Origin: Phyllostachys edulis
Lineage: Eukaryota > Streptophyta > Magnoliopsida > Poales > Poaceae
DNA: 64,000 nt
Direction: 5' to 3'
Assembly: GCA_036346405.1 (NCBI GenBank)
Contig: CM070546.1
Span: 110,056,826-110,120,825, forward strand
Shown: piece after piece, positions 41,988 through 52,550 of the stretch
How positions within the stretch are numbered: the stretch's first letter is position 1
How the letters are laid out: each line of letters begins with the position of its first letter
Notes under the pieces: generated by a model
What the model saw: only the letters and a program-made list of their open reading frames with translations
Told to the model about the DNA's origin: nothing
Databases searched by the model: none
Translations under genes and position numbers: made by a program

Positions 41988-43198
41988 CTATGCTGGGCAT
42001 GGTGGCCGCGGTGGGGGGCCACCTCACTTCGATGATGAAGACTTGTACCACTATGATGATGGATACCACCGCCGACACCGCTACGGCAATGAACGATCTA
42101 ATGAAGAGAAATTTAGTAAGCTTAAATTTACTATGCCAACATTTTCAGGTACACATGATCCCGAAGATTACCTCACTTGGGAGCTCAAGGTGGACAATAT
42201 GTTCCGTATGCACAACTACTGCGAGGCGAAGAAAATACACATGGCTGCACTTGAATTTGACAAATATGCGCTCATATGGTGGGAACAAGTTCAAAATCAA
42301 AGAAGAGAGTATAACGAACCTCCCATCACTACATGGGAAGGGATGAAGTATCACATGAGAGCGAGGTTTGTTCCTAAACATTACAAACGTGATTTATTTG
42401 ATAAATTGCAGCAAATGAAGCAAGAACTCTCTCGGTGGAGGAGTATTATAAAGAGATGGAGATGGCCATAATTCGAGCTAATATATTTGAGCAAGAAGAA
42501 CAAACAATGGCTCGCTTCCTTGCTGGTTTGCACCCTCCCATCAAGCGCATCACCGAATATCAGCCCTACAACAACATGGTGGAGTTGGTGCATCAAGTAA
42601 CCAAGGCTGAAAGGCAAGTGCGACAAGATATGAGAGCAACAAGAATATCATCATACACACCCCGTTCAGCACCTACAGGAGGTAAACCCACATCCCGTTT
42701 CAATTCTTTTAAAAAAAATCAATCTAGTGGAAGTTTTACTCCTAGTACCAGTGCTGCACCAAGCGGGAAAAATGCAACAACACCCATTGCCAAGAAAAGT
42801 CCAGCACCTTCTACCTCGTCTTTAGTGGGTTCGACCGCAAGAAGCAGTGCCATCCAATGCTTCAAATGCCTTGGACGAGGTCATATACAAAGGGATTGTC
42901 CAAATAACAAGGTTATGTTGCTAATGGAGAATGGAGAATATGACTCTACTAGCGAAGAGGAAGGTGAGGCTCTTGCTAATTTTGGAAGATTTGGAGGTGT
43001 ACATGAGGAAGGACAAGGGAAGGAGGCACATGAAGATGGTTTTTATGACCATGAGGCTGGTCCTATCCTTGTGTGTACACGGACAGTGTTGAGTGTGCAA
43101 GTAAAACCCACTCATGAGCAGCGCTGCAATCTTTTCCAAATAAGAGCTCAGGTGAGTAAAGATGGTAAGTGTTGCAAAGTAATTATTGATGGTGGAAG
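41988..43198 (+). pseudogene. gag and start of protease of element G
   Basis: The 5' end is lost by deletion. The reading starts within an R/G/H-rich stretch (GHGGRGGGPPHFDDED), followed by the gypsy gag core KLKFTMPTFSGTHDPEDYLT WELKVDNMF, ALIWWEQVQNQRREY and MKYHMRARFVPKHYKRDLFD KLQQ. A one-base loss near 42430 changes frame and gives LSVEEYYKEMEMAIIRA, RFLAGLHPPIK, VHQVTKAERQVRQD, a Ser/Thr/Pro linker and zinc knuckle CFKCLGRGHIQRDCP. The protease opens with CKVIIDGGS (retropepsin D-G/S motif) and is cut by element L at 43199. The protein would form particles and mature them. Confidence 0.9.
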
Positions 43199-44021
43199 TG
43201 TCGGACCCGGGATTAACACTCCCAAATCCTCTGTGAATTTCTAAACTAGTCCCATGATTAGTAGCTAGTTCACACAGTAAACAGATGTGGTAACATCCAT
43301 AAATCGCACAATTAAATTAATAATCAACAGAGTTTATTACAAAAGAGGCTTACAAGCCAACAATAAAGAACACAGCGGAAGACGAAGAATAAGTAGTGGA
43401 GTCGGTGATCGCCACGAACAATCGATCAGTAGCGGCCTAGTCGTCGAGATCCACACCGGTAGCGAAGTCCTTCTCCTCTGAAATTTGTTTGCATAAAGCA
43501 AGTATGAGCACAACTACCGTGCTCGCAAGTTACACCCGTCAACAAACAGGATGACATACATACATGGATATCTCAAAGGAAGGCTTAATATGGTTGATTT
43601 GCATAAAGCCAAGTTTCTTTCAAATACAAATACTAAGTTCCAAAGCAATTATTCTATAACTAATTTTTTTTATAAATTCTCAATTTTATAGTCAGAAAGC
43701 ATTCACACATGAATGGTGAAGGATACTCTCCTATCACATGGCTTCCTGCACAATTTCCCATTTGATAGAAATCCAAAAACATTTGTGTCAAATTATTTTG
43801 AAATCAAAACCAAAGTCTAAGTTCGAGTGGCTTTGCTAAGCATGTCCATGACCGTGGACACGGCTATTCGAATAGTTCTTAACACTTTACAGAGGTTGTA
43901 CAACTTTACCCACATGACATGAATTCTCTAGTTTATTCGGCATCTATCGATACCACCGCTCACTACCTTAGGTAAGCAGTCTAGAGCACGTGTCAAGACT
44001 TTTATAATGCGCCATTCTACC

Positions 44022-44820
44022 TGATGAATCACGGTGGCCCGATCTTCCGATAGGTTCGATTTGTTTAAATCGAAGGGCGTTGGCGCTTTGAGGCTTCCGA
44101 CCCGCAGATCTTCACCTCGCAATTCGCTACACCCGCACGATATGCGTTATCAACCACGCTTGCACGCGATCGACCTTACCACGAGGGTTATGGTTCTGCA
44201 GCAATCGAAGCAACTCACAAGAACACGATAGATGCAATCTAAAATATATTGCGAATATGGATGAAGTTCACAAGTGGGGTTCCTCAAACCGAACAAGCGC
44301 GGCGCAAAGTGGCGAGAATAATCTAAGAAAACCCAACCCTCATCTATGGCGGCTTTGCACATATATAGGGGGAACGTGAGGAGGTGGAAACCCTAGGGTG
44401 GCGGAACTGTTCATAGGTACTGTTCACGTGAACAGTCTGCCCGCCTAGGGTGGTCACCATCACATGGGCCTTATGATCAAGTCACCCATATATTACATAG
44501 CCGATGGGCCAATAATTGGTGACGCTTGACACCATGGTATGTAAACGCAGCGCCATGGCATGTAGGCGAGCTCGGCTTGTAGGAGTAGAAGTAGCGGTCC
44601 AATTGGATAATATGGCATTGCCATGGCCGCAAGTCCAAGCTGTGGAAGATTGAGTGAAAGTAGTGGTTGTAGGTCTTCTTAAAGTGGTCGAGACCTTGTT
44701 GAAGTCGTCGAGGTCTTTTGGAAGTGGTCGTAGTCCCTCTGAGTGGTCGTGAGACCCTTCAAATCTGGTCGAGGTCTTCTCGAAGTAGTGGTTGTATCTG
44801 AAGGAGTGATGTCCTCATCA
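44022..44820 (-). repeat. 3' LTR of element S
   Basis: 799 bp, very similar to 48409-49212 with small indels. TATA-like CTATATATG on the minus strand near 44360-44370. GGTCGTAG-type repeats near 44690-44790. Confidence 0.9.
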
Positions 44821-44837
44821 TCCTCCCCCTCTTGAAT
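44821..44837 (-). other. Polypurine tract of element S
   Basis: The minus-strand reading is AATTCAAGAGGGGGAGGA, next to the LTR. Element G has CAAGAGGGGGAGCA at the same place (62421-62434). Confidence 0.8.
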
Positions 44838-44902
44838 TGGAGTCGTCCTCGACTCAAGGTCATCTTCTTTTCCCAACAATGGCTTCAAATCCGTAGGACT
44901 GG

Positions 44903-45754
44903 TCATGGGACTAGTCGTAATCTTGGTCGAGGACTAGTCGTCGAGAGCTTGAGACACAGTCGAAGCGGGTAGACACAGTCGAGAGCTTGCGGACACTGGT
45001 CGCAGATTCTCGACTCAATCGCTTTCTCCAACCCATCACTCTCCTGCAAAAGATTAGTAGCAACAGGAGGCAAAGCAACATGCATTTCTTCTAATGGATA
45101 CGGAGATCCTTTGCAAGTTTCACAAATTTCAGCAAGTTCAGATTTAGTGGCAAGCATAACACACCCCTTCAATTTAATTCCTTCTGTCTTAGATCTAGGT
45201 GCCACTTTCTCCCCTTTAGGTGGGAAAACATGTGTTACTATTTGCTGATTTTCAGAATCATGCTCATTGGTGTTTCTTTCATTCTTAGCATACGCTGCTT
45301 CATCTTTCAAAATTTCAACGGGTGTTAAAGGCAACAACTTAATCTTCTTACCCCTATGTGAGAACGAGTAGGTATTAGCTCTGCCATTGTGCAAAACATC
45401 ATTATCATATAACCAAGGCCTACCGAGCAACAAAGAGCATACTTGCATAGGCACTACATCAAAGTCGGTACTATCTTTGTAATTACCAGCAGAGAATTGC
45501 ACTCTCACAACTTGGTTTACCTTTAACTTACCACACGAATTGAACCATTGGATGTAGTAGGGATGTGGGTGTGGCTGTGTGGCCAAGCCAAGCTTCTTGA
45601 CCATCTCAGAACTTGCAAGGTTATTGCAGCTCCCTCCATCAATGATTACTCTGCAGGCTCTCTCCTTCACGAGAAATCTGGTTTGAAACAAGTTGTGCCG
45701 TTGATTTTGCTCTTCTCTCTCCACTTGTGCGCTCGGCCTTTCGTTGTGCAACAA
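44903..45754 (-). pseudogene. Protease region of element S, RT missing
   Basis: An open frame of 283 codons on the minus strand reads RHNLFQTRFLVKERACRVII DGGSCNNLASSEMVKKLGL, FDVVPMQVCSLLLGRPWLYD and NRANTY-like NGRANTYSFSHRGKKIKLLP. This is a retropepsin-type domain with active site IIDGGS and the LLLGRPW motif. A basic linker (KSELAEICETCKG) and PLEEMHVALPPVATNLLQES follow. In related elements RT begins shortly after such a linker, yet here the LTR follows within 100-200 bp, so pol was deleted or never present. The tail (DQCPQALDCVYPL) is not conserved. The protease alone is open, but gag upstream is broken. Confidence 0.85.
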
Positions 45755-46230
45755 GGCTCATATGGTTCCGGTGTCAACAATGAGCCTACTTGTTCCTCTA
45801 CATCATCAGCATCCTTTATCTGTTTCGACTCCTCCACCGCAATGTTAGGCGCAAGTACATATTCATCCTCAATATCACTAGCACTTACATAACCTCCGTC
45901 TGCGGTGGCAAGGTATGCTCGTGACTTGGGCGATCCCTCATGGCGTGGCCCATTCCTTGCAGCGGTGGCAAATAATCCCAACAGACGGCCGTGGAAGCAA
46001 CCGAAGAAGAACTCTTGGCGGGGCATGCACACTAGTAGATTTGCTTACCTCGGTGCATGTGATGGTGTCGGAGGTGTCTTTGAACGCGCCCTACTCGAGG
46101 AGGGGGCAGACCGTGTAGCCGAAGGTGGGACTGTTTTAACTTGACTGGTGTTGTTCTTGGTGTAGGCGTGCTTCCAAAATTGTTCCTTGGCCTCTGTTGT
46201 CGCCCCCGCAATTTCTTTTACGCCAAACAT
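45755..46230 (-). pseudogene. gag C-terminal part of element S, frameshifted
   Basis: Two frames together hold a damaged zinc knuckle: ICHRCK in one frame and GMGHAMRDRPS in the next, so the last Cys is Arg (near 45955-45990). They continue YLATADGGYVSASDIEDEYV LAPNIAVEE, an acidic linker to the protease, as in gag of G. The upstream part is Ser/Thr/Pro-rich (SATRSAPSSSRARSKTPPTP). A stop at about 46040 and a frame change near 45985 break it. Confidence 0.7.
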
Positions 46231-47068
46231 GCAAGTTGAAACAATCTAGGGACACTATTATAGTCTTTGTAATCAACTATGTCCTGAATTTCACGTGTTA
46301 ATCCTCCATAAAAGCGTGCCATCATGATCTCTTCATCCTCAATAACATTACAACGCAACATACTAATCAGTAGCTCGATAATATTCTTCTACGGATCTAT
46401 TGCCTTGGTTTAAGCGCTGCAATTTCTTAAGGAGTCACGTTAAAAGAAGGTAGAACAAATCATTACGCATAGCAACCTTTAAAGCATCCCAAGTAGTAGG
46501 CGCTAATCCATCGATTACATACTCTATTCCACCAAATGATGGCGAAGTTTTTAAATTCACTTGTGGCTTGCGAACTCTATGCACTTCAGAACTAAGTGAG
46601 CATTAAATTTACGTTCTCTAGTCAACTCCCAATCTAGATACATTTCAGCATCATAAGCACCCACAAAAGATGGTATAGTGAACTTGACTTTAGCATATGG
46701 ATCATCATTAACACGTGCATTATGTTGTTGAATGTTATTACCTCTCATACCTTGACGATTGAAGTTCAACCGGTTCCGTTGTCATGCATCAAAGGCGTCG
46801 TGGTTGTGCATCTCATTTCCATTGTCAAACTCACGGTCATGGGCTACACCATGAGGACCCATACACCCATTGTTCGGTGGTTGATTGGCCAAACCATCAA
46901 TGCGTGTGTTGAGCATTGCGATACTATCATTGAGTTCTTTGCGATGTAGCGATTGTTTCGCAAACTTCCTATCAATGTCGTCATTAATAGCATGGCGGTG
47001 CTCATCCAACACCCTTGTGAGCTCTCCCTCAAAACACACTCTTGCGCCTCCAATTCCTCACCTGCCAT
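46231..47068 (-). pseudogene. gag N-terminal part of element S, broken
   Basis: A likely start ATG at 47066-47068 (MAGEELEAQECVL) is followed by a frame change to GELTRVLDEHRHAINDDIDR KFAKQSLHRKELNDSIAMLN, a helical N-terminal region. After a stop near 46782 come NDDPYAKVKFTIPSFVGAYD AEMYLDWELTRERKF, the conserved gag core entry (compare KLKFTMPTFSGTHDPEDYLT of G). Below 46557 the minus-strand reading has many stops and shifts, though words such as ARFYGGLTREIQD are still visible near 46290. Confidence 0.75.
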
Positions 47069-47794
47069 GTTTAGTAGAAGACAAAAGACAACACAAAGAT
47101 TTATCCTATCAACTACTAGGTGGTGGGAGGTGGGATCACACACTCTCAAGCGTCTTACCAAGCTCTTATGAATTTCTTACCAATTGCATCGGGTGGTATG
47201 ATCGGAGAAGGTGGGATGTCTGACCATGGCGGATGGCGAATGCGAGGATCCAAATCTGGGGGCCGAAAGTATGTGGAGCTCGGATAGGTAAAATTTTGTA
47301 GCAAGGAATAGCAGTAATGAAAATAGATTAGCAAAGCTGAATCAAAGTCCACGGTACTTCGCCACGATTCTTTGGCCCAAACGCGTTCCTAGAACTAGCT
47401 CGAGCAAGCCGAAATACAAGCACAAGAGAACAAAATTCGCAAGGCAACTGATTTCTCCTGTGGGTGGTCGTGGACCAACTGTGGATTGTCGTGAGCCACC
47501 TGAGGGTGGTCGTAGACCAAATGAGGGTGGTCGTGAGCCAACTGGGGTGGTCTCTTTTTCGTTCTTCTTTCTTCTTTTTTTTTTTTTTTTTGCTTCTCTC
47601 TTTCTTTCTTTTTGATTGCCAAACCCAGCAGGGTTCCTCTTTTTTTTTTGCGAAAGTGACCTTGACTCACAACTCTTCAAAACCCTCTTCTGGGTTTGGG
47701 GATATATATAGGTCACAAACTTTTTCCGGAGAGCAGGGGTATAAAGGTAATAAAAAGATACTCTCTCTCTCTCTCTCTGAACTTTGGCTAGGTG

Positions 47795-48065
47795 GTCGAA
47801 AGGGTAGGTGGTCGGACTCGAAGAGGTGGTCGAATCCGAGGAGGTGGTCGAACTCGAAGAGGTGGTCGAATCGGAGTGGGTGGCCGAATCCGACTGGGTG
47901 GTCGAACCCGAGGAGGTGGTTGTCGCTGAGGATGGTGGTCGAATCCGACTTGGGGGGGGTCGAATCCGAAGAGGTGGTCGAATCCAACCGGGTGGTCGAA
48001 CCCAAGGGGGTGGTCGTATCCGATCAGGTGGTCGAACTCGAGTTGGTGGAAAGTCGAAACTGAGT
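47795..48065. repeat. Minisatellite GGTGGTCGAA-type, about 14 units
   Basis: Units of 15-18 bp with core GGTGGTCGAA and variable CCGAGGA/CTCGAAGA ends. The length is mostly a multiple of 3, so both strands stay open in some frames. Confidence 0.8.
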
Positions 48066-48389
48066 ACGTGGTCGGATGAGGGTGATGACACGATCTCGGC
48101 TATAGTAGACAAAACAACAGATGCAACCAAGGGCAAGCCGAGATACACGATGACCAAAAACAGCAAAGACTCGACGCTAGAAACTAGATCACGACGACTA
48201 GACCCGCAACAAAGACACCGACGATGGACTCGAATTCAACAACGCTGGCGAAAACACAAGCTGCGAAAGGCACGAGTGGTTTGGACGGCGGAAGAACTAA
48301 GATCTAAAACTTTTGTGGGGCAATTTTACGGACTCTAGGTGATGAAAAACAACTAACAAAAAGGGATCAATGAAAATACCTAACGGCAA

Positions 48390-48406
48390 CCCGGTGCTCG
48401 ATACCA
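48390..48406 (-). other. Primer-binding site of element S
   Basis: The minus-strand reading TGGTATCGAGCACCGGG beside the 5' LTR is similar to the initiator Met-tRNA site and to that at 23046. Confidence 0.7.
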
Positions 48407-48408
48407 CT

Positions 48409-49212
48409 TGATGAATCACGGTGGCCCGATCTTCCGATAGGTTCGATTTGTTTAAATCATAAGGGCGTTGGCGCTTTGAGGCTTCCGACCGAGATCTTCA
48501 CCTCGCAATTCGCTACACCCGCACGATATGCCGTTATCAACCACGCTTGCACGCGATCGACCTTACCACGAGGGTTATGGTTCTGCGAGCAATCGAAGCA
48601 ACTCACAAGAACACGATGAGATGCAATCTGAAAAATATTGCGAATATGGATGAAGTTCACAAGTGGGGTTCCTCAAACCGAACAAGCTTAAAGCGCAAAG
48701 TGGCGAGAATAATCTAAGAAAACCCAACCCTCATCTATGGCGGTTTTGCATATATAGGGGGAGCGTGACGAGTGGAAACCCTAGGGTGGCGGGCTGTTCA
48801 TGGGTACTATTCACGTGAGCAGGCGGCCCGCCTAGGTGGTCGGCCATCACATGGGCCTTATGATCAAGTCGGCCCATATATTACATAGCGATGGGCCAAT
48901 AATTGGTGACGCTGACACCATGGTATGTAAACGCAGCGCCATGGCATGTAGACGTAGCTCGGCTTGTAGGAGTAGAAGTAGCGCGGTCCAATTGGATAAT
49001 ATGGCATTGCCATGGCCGCAAGTCCAACTGTGGAAGATTGAGTGAAAGTAGTGGTTGTAGGTCTTCTTGAAGTGGTCGTAGACCTTCTTGAACTGGTCGT
49101 AGGTCTTTTGGAAGTGGTCGTAGTCCCTACAGAGCTGGTCGTAGACCCTTCAAATGTGGTCGTAGGTCTTCTCGAAGTAGTGGTTGTATCCGAAGGAGTG
49201 ATGTCCTCATCA
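48409..49212 (-). repeat. 5' LTR of element S
   Basis: 804 bp, starting (minus strand) TGATGAGGACATCACTCC. Five GGTCGTA words lie at 49070-49175 on the plus strand. TATA-like CTATATATG near 48750. Confidence 0.9.
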
Positions 49213-50889
49213 CTACCGTAGTCCCCCCTCGCTAAGGTTTCGCCCCCTTTGGATAGAAATCCGCAGAGTTCCTAGCCCCCTCTTGCACCAGGTGGGACTA
49301 ACGTAGGTCATAACATGACTACCCACTGCGTCTGAAGGGAATGACCACGGTGGAACATTGCAAATTAGTCAGCCAGGTCCCGCCCATTCGAGACATGTGG
49401 TTATACGATGTGGATTAGCAAGATGTGGCTCGAAGACCAGTCCTTAACTGACTTGGGCGACTATCCACAAAACCCCTGAGCTTCAACCCATACCCGGATT
49501 GAGCTCGTGCGAAAACCTGCACCCACCAATCAACCATTTCGCGCAAGTACAAACCATTATTTTATTTTATTTTATTTTTTTCAAAGCATTTGTAAAACTC
49601 CCATAACATACCAATGCCAGGGACACAATTTAAACATCTTTTGATTTTTGGCTGAAATTCCCCAAATCAAGCATTTTTGGTCTAGGCATGGCTAAGTATC
49701 AATTTTCCCAAAGTGTTCTAGTTCATACTATTGCATGAACTAGATTTTTATCTAAGGTGACAAGGTAGGTTTATTTCAATGGCAATATTGGCAGTACAAA
49801 GGATTTAGGCATAACTATAATTTAAAACAACAATTTAAATTAACTATATAGAAATAAGCATGCAATAATAACTTAAAATAGAATATAAATAATTTTAAAT
49901 AATGGGTTCATATATGATCAAAGTTATAACTTGCCTTGCTTAATTAGTTGCTCTCAAATGGCGTCGAAATCGAGTCTCAAAGTCGTAAATTAAAATCTAT
50001 CTGTGAAAATAAACCAAATTCAAACAAAATTCAAACGAATATTCAAATAAAATCTAAATTAAATAATTTTGTTTTAGTTAGCTAGATCTTGAATTTATAT
50101 GAATTTAGAAATTTTAATCGACGAAATCGAAGTTCGTATGAAGGAGAACGAACCTCGGGAAGTTTAAAACTCAAATAAAACCCTAAATTGGATTTTACTC
50201 GAATTTCCTGATTTATTTTCCTAAAGAAAATCTGGATTAATGCGCAACATGACGTCAGCGCCTGGGATGTGCTACTGACAAGCGAGCCCCATGGTCAATG
50301 GACTGGGTCCACGCGCGGTCAAACGCCCACGGTGAACCCAGCTCACAACATAGTTAACGGGGTATGGGTGCTGGTGTGATGCGCTGATGTGGGCGCCACG
50401 TGGCACTGACGTCGGATGCATGCACCGATGTGGCAACAACGAGGCGCCTACATGGCTAAGCCATGTCGGCCCAAGACCGGCGAAGCTCCGGCGACAGGCT
50501 CGCCGGCGCTCTGCGCCGTGGTGAGCTACGCGAATAAGCTCAACGGGGAGAGGGGAAGATGGCGAACCTAGTGCTCACCACTTCAGCGGCAGAGCATGAT
50601 GGAGAGGTCGTCAGCATCGAGGTAATTTAGCGACAGCGAGGTTCAGTCGACGCGAAGAAGGTGCTGCAGGGATCCTCCGACGAAGTGGGAGCGCGCACGG
50701 GCGTCGCGGAGATGCGGCAATACCGATGGTGGAGGAGACGGGGCCGGAGAGGGCTTAACGGCGATGAATTCGACGGTGGAAGCTCCCTTCGTCACCGGCA
50801 ATGGAACTTGAAAATTACGGCGCTAGAGAGGAGGAGAGCGATGGGTGGTGGCGCTGAGGTGTGGAGAGAAATGCGCACCCGGGGCTCCC

Positions 50890-50896
50890 TTTTATA
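50890..50896 (-). promoter_or_regulatory. TATA box, LTR of element L (left copy)
   Basis: The minus-strand reading CACCCTATAAAAGGGAGCC is repeated in the right LTR at 55043-55049. Confidence 0.6.
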
Positions 50897-51751
50897 GGGT
50901 GCGGGCGTGGCCGAGGCGGCATGGAGAGCACGAAGGTCTCCGCCGGGTCCGAGGCAGAATCAACCTGCTTCGGGCCTGAGATGGAAGGGAGAGGCTGTGA
51001 TGGACGCGATTTGACGCGGTGCATTCAATGTGCGCGAAATCGAGAAAGATCCGAGCGGATTTGGATGAGTTTGGAAAGCTCCGAGCGGGCACAAATGGCG
51101 GCCGTGTGCGGGCCTGCGTGAGGAAGGCGGAGGCGACGTAGAAGACGCGGGCGAGCCCACCTGCAGCGAGAAGGAGAGAGAGAGGAGCGTGAGCTGGCGT
51201 CCGATCCGAAACAAACGGCCACGATCGCGCGTGGAAACGAGTGGGGAGCAGGCTGGTGCGGAGCGGGCCAAATGGGCTGGCGCACGCGAAGGGAAACGGG
51301 CCGAGCTAGGGTTTCGGCCTAAACACTGTTTAGGAATTCTAAATGATTTTTCAATTGATTTAATTCAGGTAAATCAAAATAGCTTTAGAAAATAGCAAAT
51401 AAAATCCCAAAAATTCTAGAAACATTCACAGAAATTCCTAGAGTTATTTTGGACTTAATAAAATTATTTCCAACTTAAAGTTGGCTTTTAATTTTGCAAA
51501 TAAATTATTTTGGCTTTAAAATATTTAGAAATTTTTTTTAAAATTTCCAGAAAATTCGAAAATAATTATATTTTTATTTTTTCAACTTTAACTCAAATAA
51601 AACTTCAAAAAATTTAAATAAATTTTAATTTTGACTTTTGAAACTTGAGAAATTCAAATAAAGTTGTAAAACTCTTTCAAATTTTAGAAAATCCAACAAA
51701 ATAATATCTTTATTTATTTTTATTTTGGTAACAACACTTTGGGATGTTACA

Positions 51752-52550
51752 AACTATCCCCCTTAAAAGGAATCTCGTCCCCGAGATTCGGAGAGGCTAG
51801 AAAGAAAGAAGATGGACATAAGATAAATGTATTGAGGGATAGAAAAAGTATATCTTCAAGTTGGCTTCTTGTCTAGGGTCTTGAGTTGTTCGAAGTTTTG
51901 AGGTATCAATCTGTCCTTCAAGTCCTTGGTGCATCGATAGGTTACGAGTCCAATTGATTGTTAGAGAAGAGGATAATAGCAAAGGGTGAGAGAGAAAGCT
52001 ATGAGGAGAGAAGTCTACCCATTTAAAGAAAATGTTGTACACAAGATCAAAAGATCTACGTATGACGTACCAAAAGAAAATACACCATACAAATTAAGAA
52101 ACAATACAACGTTCTACTCGGTCGAGACTTTTAATTTGGTGAAACGACTCAGTACACAGAATGAGTCATGTCAAGCTTAAGCTATGTGGTTGGGCTGATA
52201 AAACGATATTCTATATATTTTGTCCGTTGTCCTTGGATGGAGAACATGACTTGATGTCTTTACGATGCTTTCTTGACAGCTTCATGCCTTGTGGTCTTGA
52301 ATGTATTGGTTAAAACACATTGACCATCTATAGAAATTTATAAGGACAAGAGGATCCATTTAACATTATAAAAATGGTGAAGAAAGAATTAGGGAAGAAA
52401 GAATTGCAATGAAGAAGCTATATATAGATGACCAAGATGAGAAGAGAACAAATTAATTTTCTTGTTTATAAAATAAGTTTTGAAGTTTTCGACTAACGGC
52501 CATTCTAACTAGGTCACGACCTAGAGTCGATATGGCTCTGATACCACTTC
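51752..52550 (-). other. Non-coding interior of element L
   Basis: 799 bp. The left edge (minus-strand 3' end) has polypurine TTTTAAGGGGGATAG, preceded by CCGAATCTCGGGGACGAGAT, the same pre-PPT motif as in the element at 19574. No frame over 70 codons and no gag or pol motif. Confidence 0.8.
52533..52547 (-). other. Primer-binding site of element L
   Basis: The minus-strand reading GTGGTATCAGAGCCA is a good initiator Met-tRNA site, next to the right LTR start at 52551. Confidence 0.8.

Larger units (their letters stand above)
47069..48408 (-). other. Leader of element S with minisatellite
   Basis: An untranslated-type region between PBS and gag. It contains a tandem array at 47795-48065 (unit about GGTGGTCGAAYCCGAGGA), T-rich runs near 47575-47600 and 47640, and (CT)n at 47761-47779. 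A 274-codon minus-strand frame exists only because of the repeat and shows no domain. Confidence 0.65.
44022..49212 (-). mobile_element. Element S: complete gag-protease-only gypsy element
   Basis: 5191 bp with CTACC on both sides (44017-44021, 49213-49217), inserted in the LTR of L. LTRs 44022-44820 and 48409-49212 (about 800 bp) have ends TGATGA...TCATCA. On the minus strand the order is LTR, PBS, repeat-rich leader, gag, protease, polypurine tract, LTR. RT, RNase H and integrase are absent. The LTR start (TGATGAGGACATCACTCC) and gag-protease resemble element G, a possible helper family. Confidence 0.92.
43199..51751 (-). repeat. 3' LTR of element L, split by element S
   Basis: It consists of 43199-44021 and 49218-51751, about 3.36 kb together. 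The GC-rich promoter-like zone lies at 50260-51320, with TATA at 50890. Against the right LTR it has an extra ~390 bp (about 51050-51440), lost from the other copy. Confidence 0.88.

Noticed and set aside
47342..48166. 274-codon minus-strand frame with RPP repeats
   Set aside because: Open only because of a multiple-of-three minisatellite in the leader of element S.
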